From Rana temporaria (taxonomy: Eukaryota; Chordata; Amphibia; Anura; Ranidae): DNA of 64,000 bases. The notes beneath the pieces were generated by a model. That model was not told the DNA's origin. It ran no database searches and worked only from the letters and a program-made list of their open reading frames with translations. How positions within the stretch are numbered: position 1 is the first letter of the stretch; every line of letters starts with the position of its first letter. A program made the translations under genes and the position numbers. The stretch spans positions 143,175,666 through 143,239,665 of the forward strand of contig NC_053499.1 in assembly GCF_905171775.1 (NCBI RefSeq), written 5' to 3'. This document shows positions 32,135-43,189 of this stretch, piece after piece.

Positions 32135-32685
32135 GATATAATGATCAGAGGTCCGCAGGCTTTTGGCCATATAGTGTAGTCTATAGATTGTACAATAGAA
32201 TATATGTTTTTTTTTAGTTTACCACGTGCAGAGTCCACACACGATGTGGCTGGGGTGGGTGTACAGCTCAGCCACACAGACGCAGAAAGGGTTAACATGT
32301 ATTGCATCAGATTAGCTGCGGCAGCGCCGGCTCAGCCACGTTCATTGACTGCTTTTCACACAAATTCTGTTTTGACAAATATCAGGATCGCTCGGTGGCA
32401 GATGGAGACTGAAAACACATTCACAGCCATGTCTGGCACATTTGGCAGCAGACATCCAAGTTGTGATACGTGGGCTCAGACATTCCTTCTCTCCAGTAAA
32501 AATATATATATAAAAAAATAAAGAAATCGATGTGTAATCCAGGAAATATGAGCAATAGGTTATGTCTGAGCTCAAAGATACAGAGATAATACACTGAGAA
32601 TATTAGGCCGGTAGTGGGCGTCACCAGTCCAGTCTCTGGTACCAGTCCCATTGACCCAAATATGGTGCCTGACTAAATCTAGTTC
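32135..32685. other. Intronic unique sequence
   Basis: No recognised exon or element. A short (TA)n-like run is at 32502-32512. Confidence 0.4.
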
Positions 32686-32689
32686 TCAC

Positions 32690-34815
32690 CAACTTGGTGT
32701 CCCATAGTGTTCATCAGCCTGGCGTCTCATAGTGTTCACCAACCTGGCGTCCTATATTGTTCACCAACCTTGTGTCCTGCATTGCATTCATCAACTTGGC
32801 ATCCCATAGTGTTCACCAACCTTGCATCCCATAGTGTTCACCAACCTTGCATCCCATAGTGTTCACCAACCTTGCATCCCATAGTGTTCACCAACCCTGC
32901 ATCCCATAGTGTTCACCAACTTGGCGTTGCATAGTGTTCACCAACCTTGCATCCCATAGTGTTCACCAACCTTGCATCCCATAGTGTTCACCAACCTTGC
33001 ATCCCATAGTGTTCACCAACCTTGCATCCCATAGTGTTCACCAACCCTGCATCCCATAGTGTTCACCAACTTGGCGTTGCATAGTGTTCACCAACCTTGC
33101 ATCCCATAGTGTTCACCAACCTTGCATCCCATAGTGTTCACCAACCTTGCATCCCATAGTGTTCACCAACCTTGCATCCCATAGTGTTCACCAACCTTGC
33201 ATCCCATAGTGTTCACCAACCGTGCATCCCATAGTGTTCACCAACCTTGCATCCCATAGTGTTCACCAACCTTGCATCCCATAGTGTTCACCAACCTTGC
33301 ATCCCATAGTGTTCACCAACCTTGCCTCCCATAGTGTTCACCAACCTTGCCTCCCATAGTGTTCACCAAACCTTGCCTCCCATAGTGTTCACCAACCTTG
33401 CATCCCATAGTGTTCACCAACTTGCATCCCATAGTGTTCACCAACCTTGCATCCCATAGTGTTCACCAACCTTGCATCCCATAGTGTTCACCAACCTTGC
33501 ATCCCATAGTGTTCACCAATCTTGCATCCCATAGTGTTCACCAACCTTGCATCCCATAGTGTTCACCAAACCTTGCCTCCCATAGTGTTCACCAAACCTT
33601 GCCTCCCATAGTGTTCACCAACCTTGCATCCCATAGTGTTCACCAACTTGCATCCCATAGTGTTCACCAACCTTGCATCCCATAGTGTTCACCAACCTTG
33701 CATCCCATAGTGTTCACCAACCTTGCATCCCATCGTGTTCACCAACCTTGCCTCCCATAGTGTTCACCAACCTTGCATCCCATAGTGTTCACCAACCTTG
33801 CATCCCATAGTGTTCACCATCACCAACCTTGCCTCCCATAGTGTTCACCAACCTTGCCTCCCATAGTGTTCACCAACCTTGCATCCCATAGTGTTCACCA
33901 TCCTTGCATCCCATAGTGTTCACCAACCTTGCATCCCATAGTGTTCACCAACCTTGCCTCCCATAGTGTTCACCAACCTTGCATCCCATAGTGTTCACCA
34001 ACCTTGCATCCCATAGTGTTCACCAACCTTGCATCCCATAGTGTTCACCAACCTTGCCTCCCATAGTGTTCACCAACCTTGCCTCCCATAGTGTTCACCA
34101 ACCTTGCATCCCATAGTGTTCACCAACCTTGCCTCCCATAGTGTTCACCAACCTTGCCTCCCATAGTGTTCACCAACCTTGCCTCCCATAGTGTTCACCA
34201 ACCTTGCATCCCATAGTGTTCACCATCCTTGCATCCCATAGTGTTCACCAACCTTGCATCCCATAGTGTTCACCAACCTTGCCTCCCATAGTGTTCACCA
34301 ACCTTGCATCCCATAGTGTTCCCCAACCTTGCCTCCCATAGTGTTCACCAACCTTGCCTCCCATAGTGTTCACCAACCTTGCCTCCCATAGTGTTCACCA
34401 ACCTTGCATCCCATAGTGTTCACCAACCTTGCATCCCATAGTGTTCACCAACCTTGCATCCCATAGTGTTCACCAACCTTGCATCCCATAGTGTTCACCA
34501 ACCTTGCATCCCATAGTGTTCACCAACCTTGCCTCCCATAGTGTTCACCAACCTTGCCTCCCATAGTGTTCACCAACCTTGCATCCCATAGTGTTCACCA
34601 ACCTTGCATCCCATAGTGTTCACCAACCTTGCATCCCATAGTGTTCACCAACCTTGCCTCCCATAGTGTTCACCAACCTTGCATCCCATAGTGTTCACCA
34701 ACCTTGCATCCCATAGTGTTCCACTACCTTGCATCCCATATAGTGTTCCACTACCTTGCATCCCATAGTGTTCCACTACCTTGCATCCTATAGTGTTCAC
34801 AAACTTGGCGTTGTG
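32690..34815. repeat. 25-bp minisatellite, about 85 copies
   Basis: The unit is CCAACCTTGCATCCCATAGT followed by GTTCA. The main variant has GCCTCCC for GCATCCC, and the two types come in blocks. Rare units carry CTTGGCGTTGC (32921, 33071, 34803) and one block of about 135 bp containing it is duplicated (32800-32935 and 32935-33070). A 3-bp slip (ACCATCACCAACC) is at 33815. Edge units at 32690-32800 and 34800-34850 are diverged. Confidence 0.97.
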
Positions 34816-34849
34816 TAGTGTTCACCAATCTGGCATCCCAAAGTGTTTA

Positions 34850-35422
34850 CCACCCAGGCGCAATATTAAAAGAAGAGGACTTCCCACATGCTATGTTACA
34901 AGCCTGGGGCAAGACCAAAGAGCCCCGACTAAGGAGCAGGGCCGCCAGCGTCCCTACCAACCAGTGAATATCGTGACACCACCCCTTGTGACATCAATGA
35001 CCCAGCATGCCCTCAGTCAATGACGTCACAAGGGGGCGGGTTCACCAGGTGACATCACTGGGTGGCCCCCGCCACTTAGTTATTAAAGAGCAGGATCTGG
35101 GGGCCGTCTGATCTGTCAGGGTTCCCCTCTCTGGTATCACGCTTTCTCTGAGTAGGATTCCAGTGTGGATCACAGTCAGTATTTATTTCTGCCTGATCTC
35201 CCAATGCCGTGACAGGCAGAGTAGGACTTTGACAGCTAAAGCCTTTGCATGCTCTCCAGATGAAACGTTCATAGATTATTCATCAAGCGGCCTGATATCA
35301 GGCAGGAATCCCAGGAGAGCTCTGCTGCCTCCAACTGCATCTCACCACATGAATAGATTTATTATCAACAGAGCCGCCACTTATCCCCAGCTTCATCTCC
35401 CGAAACGCATCGGAAAACCGGG
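34850..35422. other. Unique block with CRE palindrome; candidate regulatory sequence
   Basis: A full CRE-type palindrome TGACGTCA lies at 35021-35028 next to CACAAGGGGGCGGG. GGTGACATCA at 35048 and TGTGACATCAATGA at 34988 are related half-sites. The 35180-35400 part is non-repetitive and has TTTGCATG (35247), CCAGATG and ATTATTCATCAAG words, the texture of a conserved non-coding element. Part of 34870-35060 may be a dispersed repeat. Confidence 0.35.
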
Positions 35423-35468
35423 GACAGCCTCCCGGGGACAGCATACCGGGGACAGCATACCGGGGACA

Positions 35469-36586
35469 GTAGTATGAAATTGGTAGGGTAGGGGGCGCTA
35501 CGTGCAAATATTAAATAGTTATACCCCAATAACAAATTAATATAAATACAAAAAAGTCCATGCGTAATAAAGTGCAAATGTGCAAATAAAGTCCCAGGAT
35601 ATTCCAAATATAAACACTTAATATGTATAATAAACACTCCAATAAGCCAGGGTTCCAGTATTGCAGTCAAATTTGGAGGTATATAAATCGGAATGAGAGA
35701 TCATAATAGTGTGATACCGTTTATTAAAAACGTTAAAAACATATAAAGCTAGCCAAATGGCTCCTTACTAGATCAGGTGCCCCGATCCCGGCACTGAGGC
35801 TGATAGCGTGGGTCAGTAATGCGAGAGGGTCTCCGTTGGAGTATGCTGCAGCGAAGCAGCGTGCGTGTCACCGCCGAAAAAAACAGCAGACCCGGAAGTT
35901 ACGTTGCTGTACGTGAATGGTATACGCCTCGACGTACATTTCGTTTGGATTACGTCATCAGGAAGCCTTCCTGATGACGTAATCCAAACGAAACGTACGT
36001 CGAGGCGTATATCACTATACGCCTCGTAGATCACTATTATGATCTCTCATTCCGGTTTATATACCTCCAAATTTGACTGCAATACTGGAACCCTGGCTTA
36101 TTGGATAGCGTTTCCTACACAAGCGCATTTGACTTATTTTTAATTAAAGAGTCAACTCGAGCTGATAAGGAGCCATCTTATATCTGATCACGTCGGGTGC
36201 AATGTTTACTATATGGTGAAGGTTTTTCACAAGCACAGATTTTCCTCACATCAAGCAACGTTCATTGCACATAGTCAGTGTTTATATTTGGAATTTATTG
36301 AATACAATATCCTGGGACTTTATTTGCACATTTGCACTTTATTACGCATGGACTTTTTTGTATTTATATTAATTTGTTATTAGGGTATAACTTATTTAAT
36401 ATTTTCACGTAGCGCCCCCTACCCTACCAATTTCATACTACTGTTCAGATACTGATTCTAGGGAGGCTGCTTCCAATTTATGACATTAATTTGTTTTTTC
36501 ACATAATTGTAAACTAATTATTCACTTATTTTGATTTTGTGGTAACTTATATTATTTTCGTGGCGCGAAACTCATACCATTACCAG
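35469..36586. mobile_element. Palindromic element inserted in the 15-bp array
   Basis: Arms at about 35469-35610 and 36265-36442 are inverted copies (AGTAGTATGAAATTGGTAGG and its complement, then GGGGCGCTACGTG, then AAAGTCCCAGGATATT). Inside is a second perfect hairpin at 35930-36010 with the turn AGGAAGCCTTCCT. An unpaired right tail (36443-36586) ends GAAACTCATACCATT. It could be a Penelope-like element with inverted LTR-like ends, or a large foldback MITE; no RT is visible. Confidence 0.6.
35965..36006 (+). ncRNA. Hammerhead-ribozyme-like core (degenerate)
   Basis: CTGATGA (35971-35977), then a short GT...AC stem with 7-nt loop, then GAAA (35990-35993), a 3-bp ACG/CGT stem with 2-nt loop, and GTC (35999-36001). 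GCCTTC before and GAGGC after can pair with one bulged U. One extra C sits after CTGATGA and the second stem has only two pairs, so activity is doubtful. The minus strand of the palindrome has the same arrangement (CTGATGA at 35961-35955, GAAA at 35942-35939). Short-stem type I hammerheads are known from Penelope-like elements of amphibians. Confidence 0.35.
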
Positions 36587-37099
36587 GGACAGCCTACCGG
36601 GGACAGCCTCCCGGGGACAGCCTACGGGGGACAGCCTCCCGGGGACAGCCTACCGGGGACAGCCTACCGGAGACAGCCTACCGGGGACAGCCTACCGGGG
36701 ACAGCCTACCGGGGACAGCCTCCGGGGGACAGCCTACCGGGGACAGCCTCCCGGGGACAGCCTACCGGAGACAGCCTACCGGGGACAGCCTCCCGGGGAC
36801 AGCCTCCCGGGGACAGCCTACCGGGGACAGCCTACCGGGGACAGCCTACCGGAGACAGCCTACCGGGGACAGCCTCCGGGGGACAGCCTACCGGGGACAG
36901 CCTCCCGGGGACAGCCTACCGGAGACAGCCTACCGGAGACAGCCTACCGGGGACAGCCTCCCGGGGACAGCCTCCCGGGGACAGCCTACCGGGGACAGCC
37001 TCCCGGGGACAGCCTACCGGGGACAGCCTACCGGGGACAGCCTACCGGGGACAGCCTCCCGGGGACAGCCTAGAGCACCGGACACTGAATTCACACACT

Positions 37100-37645
37100 C
37101 ACCGCGCCAGAGTGTAAGCTCCTCCATTACAGAGACGGACGTGATTGGCTCAGTGTTCTTTGTACAGCACCACAGTATATGTCAGAGCTATATAATGTCA
37201 AATAATAGTGTGTGACTGCGGGGGGGGGGGGGGAATTAGAGTGTAAGCTCCTCTGGTGCAGAGACTGGCGTGACTGGCTCAGTGTTCTCTGTACAGCACC
37301 ACAGTATATGTCAGAGCTATATAAATGTAAAATAATAGTGCACGACTGTGGCGGGGACATTAGAGTGTAAGCTCCTCTGGTTGAGAGAAGGATATGAATG
37401 GCTCAGTGTTCTCTGTACAGCACTGCAGTATATGTCAGAGCTTTATAAATGTATAATAATAATAGTGTGACGCTGTTGTGGGGGGGGGGGGCATTAGAGT
37501 GTAAGCTCCTCTGGTGCAGAGACTGATGCGAGTGGCTCAGTGTTCTCTGTACAGCACTGTGGTATAGGTCAGCGCTATATATATAGATACAAATAATAAT
37601 GGATGAGTCTGTGGTGGGACATTAGAGTGTAAGCTCCTCTGGGGA
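37100..37645 (+). repeat. ~125-bp tandem units made of a LINE-type 3' tail, 4.2 copies
   Basis: Each unit has GAGTGTAAGCTCCTCTGGTG, CTCAGTGTTCTCTGTACAGC, a GTCAGAGCTATATAAATG word and AATAATAGTG, ending in a G run of 1-12. Starts lie near 37110, 37240, 37362, 37495 and 37625. The wording is that of L2/CR1-type 3' ends. A single copy recurs at 41635-41725. Confidence 0.85.
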
Positions 37646-37935
37646 GTGAATATTAATCGTTTTACTGGGCGGCTCCTTCCAATCAATACACATTAACCCT
37701 TCCCTGTCCTGTGATCATCATTATCTCTCTGTGACCTCCGCAGATCACTGACCCTTCACCCTGCTCCCTCCATGCATCGTACAGTAACCCTTTCATGTCC
37801 GCCTCACATTCACTTCACATTCACCTCTTTCCATAAACTTCCCATGCCACCTTCATTGTGCAATTCACATTCCCTCCATTCAGGATTTATTTTATATGCC
37901 CTAAAATTTCTTTATGCAGAAAACTGCACATGTCA
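37646..37935. other. Intronic unique sequence
   Basis: No exon recognised. TCCGCAGATCACTGACCC (37737) contains an AG acceptor-like word without a convincing exon after it. Confidence 0.35.
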
Positions 37936-37937
37936 CA

Positions 37938-38198
37938 CACTGATCTGCTGCATGTTATATACTTCACACTGCAATAACTGTGCTGTATGTTACATACTCC
38001 CATGTTGTTGTCTTCACATACTGTGCTGTGTGTTATTTACTCCACACTACTTAGCTGTATATATTGTGCTGTAAAAGAAATACACAAAAACTGCTTAACT
38101 ATATATATTGTGCTGTACATGATACACTCCAGTGTGCTCAACTGTGTATATTGTGCTGTATATGATATACTTTACTCTGCTCCAATTTATGCACTATA
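37938..38198. repeat. Diverged units of the 33-bp TGTGCTGTATAT family
   Basis: Words such as CTGTGCTGTATGTTACATAC and ACTGTGTATATTGTGCTGTA repeat with irregular spacing. The same occurs at 38930-39345. They appear to be the old flanks of the regular array at 39840. Confidence 0.7.
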
Positions 38199-38199
38199 T

Positions 38200-38915
38200 C
38201 AGGGTTTGACAAATTTGCTTGGAATCTAGGAGCCAGCTAAAAAAGTTAGGAGCCAGAAAACGCGCCCCGTCCCGACGAGCTTGCGCGCAGAAGCGAACAC
38301 ATACGTGAGCAGCGCTCGCATATGTAAACGGTGTTCAAACCACACATGTGAGGTATCGCCGCGATTGGTAGAGCGAGAGCAATAATTCTAGCCCTAGACC
38401 TCCTCTGTAACTCAAAACATGCAACCTGTAGATTTTTTTAAACGTCGCCTATGGAGATTTAAAAGGGTAAAAGTTTGTCGGCATTCCACGAGCGGACGCA
38501 ATTTTGAAGCGTGACATGTTGGGTATCAATTTACTCGGCGTAACATTATCTTTCATAATATTAAAAAAAAATGGGGATGTTGTCTTATTTTTTAATTTAA
38601 AAAAGTGTAATTTTTTCCCAAAAAAGTGCGCTTGTAAGACCGCTGCGCAAATACGGCGTAACAGAAAGTATTGCAACGATCGCTATTTTATTCTCTAGGG
38701 TGTTAGGATAAAAAATATATATAATGTTTGGGGGTTCTAATTAGAGGGAAGAAGATGGCAGTGAAAATAGTGAAAAATTACATTAGAGTTGCTGTTTAAC
38801 TTGTAATACCAACGGCCACCACCAGATGGCGCCAGCTCACAAAAAAAAGCCAAGTTGCCAGGACCCTATTTCTAGTCGCCATGGCGACCTGGCGACCGGG
38901 ATTTGTCGAGCCCTG
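38200..38915. mobile_element. hAT-like element, copy 1, 8-bp TSD (7/8)
   Basis: The ends are CAGGGTTTGACAAATTTG and ATTTGTCGAGCCCTG, flanked by CACTATAT (38192-38199) and CACTAAAT (38916-38923). The body contains TTTGCGCAGCGGTCTTACAA (complement) and GGTAGAGCGAGAGCAATAAT words. No transposase is visible. A second copy in reverse orientation is at 40885-41610, and a partial relative at about 57815-58300. Confidence 0.85.
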
Positions 38916-39101
38916 CACTAAATATTATATACCCCCCACCGTTTAGCTGTATATATTGTGCTATATGTTGTATACCCCCCACCGCTCAGCTGTATTCACT
39001 TTACTGCACATTATATTAAATACAAACCTCACTGTGCTCAACCCAGGTACTCCCAATTGCGGCTGTGAGAGTAGTCGGCGCGGCGCTTATAGCTACTGGG
39101 T

Positions 39102-39176
39102 CTAACGCGTTTCACCCAAAAAGAGACTTTAATCCTTTGCTAGGATCAAGGCCTCTTTTTGGGTGAAACGCGTTAG
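39102..39176. repeat. Perfect 24-bp-arm hairpin with GAAACGCGTTAG ends
   Basis: CTAACGCGTTTCACCC plus AAAAAGAG (39102-39125) is matched by its exact complement at 39153-39176 across a 27-nt spacer. The GTGAAACGCG wording recalls the 3' half of hammerhead-like motifs in amphibian repeats, but the CTGANGA half is not intact here. Confidence 0.8.
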
Positions 39177-39345
39177 TGCTGTTGTACCGCGTCGATTTTA
39201 TACCCTAAAGTGAAGTTGAGTGCCGACTTTTATTATACTGTATATTCCACATTTCTCTGCTATATACACTGTGGTATGATAATGTCCAAATGATAAGCAT
39301 TTATACTATATAATACTAATAGTACTGTGCTGTACATGATATATT

Positions 39346-39838
39346 CCACTCGGTTACCCTGCAGAAATGATGCTGTATGTCACATTCAGAAATCACCCAC
39401 ACAATATTATCCTGCAGTAATTCCCCCTATGATATGGCCTGGGGCTACAATGCAGGGCGAGGGGATATCTTTTCCAGCATGATTTGGGCCTATACTGCAT
39501 GTTTGTCCAATAGGACGATAGGACAGCACAGTATGTAGAGGTACACTGAGGTGTCACTGGAGAAATGGTCACCATTTGTAGGTGTTGTCACCTGGCTCGA
39601 TGATTGGGAATCCCCACATCACTAATAAGGGGCTCCTGGAAATAATGACATTATCTTTACAATCAGTACCTGGAGGGTCAAGGACTGGATGGGCATCAGA
39701 CTAGAGTAGAATTCCAGGCCCTGTGTGGGGACCGGGGGGTCCGATTCATCCAACATACCAGCTGTGTGCCCAGAATACATTCTGTACAGAACAGAGCTGT
39801 GTCTGTCTTCTTCCCTTCCCTTGTCTCTTCATCTGCTG
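39346..39838. other. Intronic unique sequence
   Basis: No element or exon recognised. Confidence 0.4.
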
Positions 39839-39849
39839 GCTGAGACACA

Positions 39850-40868
39850 CTGCACTCCCCTTTATACACTGTGCTGTATATGATATACTCCCCTTTATAC
39901 ACTGTGCTGTATATTATATACTCCCCTTTATACACTGTGCTGTATATTATATACTCCCCTTTATACACTGTGCTGTATATTATATACTCCCCTTTATACA
40001 CTGTGCTGTATATTATATACTCCCCTTTATACACTGTGCTGTATATTATATACTCCCCTTTATACACTGTGCTGTATATTATATACTCCCCTTTATACAC
40101 TGTGCTGTATATTATATACTCCCCTTTATACACTGTGCTGTATATTATAGACTCCACTTTATACACTGTGCTGTATATTATAGACTCCCCTTTATACACT
40201 GTGCTGTATATTATATACTCCCCTTTATACACTGTGCTGTATATTATATACTCCCCTTTATACACTGTGCTGTATATTATAGACTCCCCTTTATACACTG
40301 TGCTGTATATTATAGACTCCCCTTTATACACTGTGCTGTATATTATAGACTCCCCTTTATACACTGTGCTGTATATTATATACTCCCCTTTATACACTGT
40401 GCTGTATATTATATACTCCCCTTTATACACTGTGCTGTATATTATATACTCCCCTTTATACACTGTGCTGTATATTATATACTCCCCTTTATACACTGTG
40501 CTGTATATTATATACTCCCCTTTATACACTGTGCTGTATATTATATACTCCCCTTTATACACTGTGCTGTATATTATATACTCCCCTTTATACACTGTGC
40601 TGTATATTATATACTCCCCTTTATACACTGTGCTGTATATTATATACTCCCCTTTATACACTGTGCTGTATATTATATACTCCCCTTTATACACTGTGCT
40701 GTATATTATATACTCCCCTTTATACACTGTGCTGTATATTATATACTCCCCTTTATACACTGTGCTGTATATTATATACTCCCCTTTATACACTGTGCTG
40801 TTTATTATATACTCCCAAGTGCTCCCCTTTATACACTGTGCTGTATATTATATACTTCTCACTGCTTA
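39850..40868. repeat. 33-bp minisatellite, about 31 copies, very homogeneous
   Basis: The unit is CCCCTTTATACACTGTGCTG followed by TATATTATATACT. The only common variant has ATAGACT for ATATACT. The period of 33 keeps frames open on both strands (401, 365 and 332 codons); peptides such as LPFIHCAVYYI and YKGEYIIYSTV are repeat translations. High identity means recent amplification or conversion. Confidence 0.97.
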
Positions 40869-40884
40869 GCTTCATATCCTGTGA

Positions 40885-41610
40885 CAGGCCTCGACAAATC
40901 CCGGTCGCCAGGTCGCCATGGCGACTAGAAATGGTGTCCTGGCGACTTGGTTTTTATGTGAGCTGGCGCCATCTGGTGGTGGCCGTTGGTATTACAAGTT
41001 AAACAGCAATTCTAATGTCATTTTTCACTATTTTCACTGCCATCTTCTTCCCTCTAATTAGAACCCCCAAACATTATATATATTTTTTATCCTAACACCT
41101 TAGAGAATAAAATGGTGATCGTTGCAATACTTTCTGTTACGCCGTATTTGCGCAGCGGTCTTACAAGCGCACTTTTTTTGGGAAAAAAATTACACTTTTT
41201 TTAATTAAAAAATAAGACAACAGTAAAGTTCTCCCCATTTTTTTTAATATTATGAAAGATAATGTTACGCCGAGTAAATTCATCCCCAACATGTCACGCT
41301 TCAAAATTGCGTCCGCTCGTGGAATGCCGACAAACTTTTTTACCCTTTAAAATCTCCATAGGCGACGTTTAAAAAAATCTATAGGTTGCATGTTTTGAGT
41401 TACAGAGGAGGTCTAGGGCTAGAATTATTGCTCTCGCTCTACCAATCGCGGCGATACCTCACATGTGTGGTTTGAACACCGTTTACATATGCGGGCGCTG
41501 CTCACGTATGTGTTCGCTTCTGCGCGCAAGCTCGTCGGGACGGGGCGCGTTTTCTGGCTCCTAACTTTTTTCGCTGGCTCCTAGATTCCAAGCAAATTTG
41601 TCAAACCCTG
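40885..41610. mobile_element. hAT-like element, copy 2, inverted relative to copy 1
   Basis: The ends are CAGGCCTCGACAAATCCC and AAATTTGTCAAACCCTG. The sequence is nearly the reverse complement of 38200-38915 over its whole length. An 8-bp target duplication is not evident (TCCTGTGA and CTATAGTG). Confidence 0.85.
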
Positions 41611-41634
41611 CTATAGTGTGACTGTTGAGGGAGA

Positions 41635-41730
41635 TTAGAGTGTAAGCTCCTCTGGTGCAGAGACTGATGTGCCTGGCTCGGTGTTCTCTGTACAGCACTG
41701 TGGTATAGGTCAGAGCTATATAATGTGATT
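41635..41730 (+). repeat. Single LINE-type 3' tail unit
   Basis: It is the same unit as at 37100-37645 (GTGTAAGCTCCTCTGGTGCA, TCTCTGTACAGCACTGTGG), one copy only. Confidence 0.8.
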
Positions 41731-42167
41731 TATACACTGATGTACATAGATGAGATTACAGAGGCGGCACACAGCACTGTTATGGTGCGGTGTTGTGTTT
41801 GTGTGAAGTGCATTGTGCAGCACACAGTCACCCTGGAGATAATTAGAGATGGCTGGTATGGGTACCTGGAGATCTCTATAGAAGGTTATGGAGAAACGCC
41901 CAGCCTGGGGCCCCTGGGAACCTCAGAAAAGCCCAAGAGTATTCATCTACACAAGTCAGGAACCCTACCTGATCATACACGGGGTGATATTCATACTCCC
42001 TATTGGTAGCACATTATCATGTGACCCCGACGTCATGTGATGAGACCTGAGCACAATGTCCAAATCTGAAGGACCTGAGATCCATGGAGCCCACCTCAAT
42101 TCTTATATATACTAAATCATATATTATAATAATATATTGTAGGCCTGATATTAAATTTTGATATTGC
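41731..42167. other. Intronic unique sequence
   Basis: A 94-codon ORF (41725-42009) has no known motif. No element recognised. Confidence 0.4.
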
Positions 42168-43110
42168 CAGGGCTTTTGTTCTCAGAGAATAGGTGCAGGA
42201 ACTCCCCGCCTTCTGAGTCACCCATTGTCTCCGCCCCCAACCCACCCATGAGCACCACCCCCTACCCACCTATGAGCACCACCCCTTGGTTCCACCCCCT
42301 ACCCACCTATGAGCACCACCCCTTGGTTCCACCCTCTACCCACCTATGAGCACTACCTCTTGGTTCCACCCCCTACCCACCTATGAGCACCACCCCTTGG
42401 TTCCACCCCCTAACCACCTATGAGCACCACCCCTTGGTTCCACCCCCTAACCACCTATGAGCACTACCCCTTGGTTCCACCCCCTAACCACCTATGAGCA
42501 CCACCCCTTGGTTCCACCCCCTAACCACCTATGAGCACTACCTCTTGGTTCCACCCCCTAACCACCTATGAGCACCACCCCTTGGTTCCACCCCCTAACC
42601 ACCTATGAGCACTACCTCTTGGTTCCACCCCCTAACCACCTATGAGCACCACCTCTTGGTTCCACCCCCTAACCACCTATGAGCACCACCCCTTGGTTCC
42701 ACCCCCTACCCACCTATAAGCACCACCCCTTGGTTCCACCCCCTACCCACCTATGAGCACCACCCCTTGGTTCCACCCCCTACCCACCTATTAGCACCAC
42801 CCCTTGGTTCCACCCCCTACCCACCTATTAGCACCACCCCTTGGTTCCACCCCCTACCCACCTATGAGCACCACCCCTTGGTTCCACCCCCTACCCACCT
42901 AAGAGCACCACCCCTTGGTTCCACCCCTACCCACCTATGAGCACCAAATCTTTGTTCCACCCCCTACCCACCTATGAGCACCACCCCTTGGTTCCACCCC
43001 CTACCCACCCATGAGCACCACCCCTTGGTTCCACCCCCTACCCACCTATGAGCACCACCTCTTGGTTCCACCCCCTACCAACCTCCCAGTACCACCCCTT
43101 TTACAAAATG
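42168..43110. repeat. 36-bp minisatellite, about 24 copies, starting just inside a hAT-like end
   Basis: CAGGGCTTTTGTTCTCAGAG at 42168 looks like the left end of a hAT-type element. About 65 bp later the array begins: CCACCTATGAGCACCACCCC followed by TTGGTTCCACCCCCTA. Variants are CACTACC/CACCACC and TTAGCACC. No matching right end (AGCCCTG) is seen nearby, so the element is incomplete or very large. Confidence 0.9.
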
Positions 43111-43189
43111 TAAAACCAAGTATCATTTTATGGTGCTAAATGATTTGTATGGAATTTATTAATGGTAACAAGAAAAGCAGTAAAATAGA

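Larger units (their letters stand above)
35425..37075. repeat. 15-bp minisatellite, interrupted by a palindromic element
   Basis: The unit is CCGGGGACAGCCTAC with CCGGGGACAGCCTCC and CCGGAGACAGCCTAC as variants. Three to four units lie at 35425-35468 and about 32 at 36588-37073. The 1.1 kb between them is a separate insertion. The period is a multiple of three, so a 192-codon frame (PGDSLPGTAYRGQ) stays open; this is not a gene. Confidence 0.93.

Noticed and set aside
32690..34815. CRISPR-like array
   Set aside because: Units are contiguous with no unique spacers, the host is a vertebrate, and no cas genes are present. The same applies to the other arrays.
39102..39176. Second hammerhead ribozyme
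   Set aside because: The GAAACGCG half is present but there is no CTGANGA core in the required position on either strand.
39696..40928. 401-, 365- and 332-codon ORFs
   Set aside because: They are translation of the 33-bp TGTGCTGTATAT array; overlapping on both strands and without flanking coding signal.
40877..41618. 8-bp target duplication for the inverted hAT-like copy 2
   Set aside because: The flanks TCCTGTGA and CTATAGTG do not match, so the insertion boundary has been altered or the copy arose by another route.
41725..42009. 94-codon ORF
   Set aside because: No motif, no splice context and ordinary composition.
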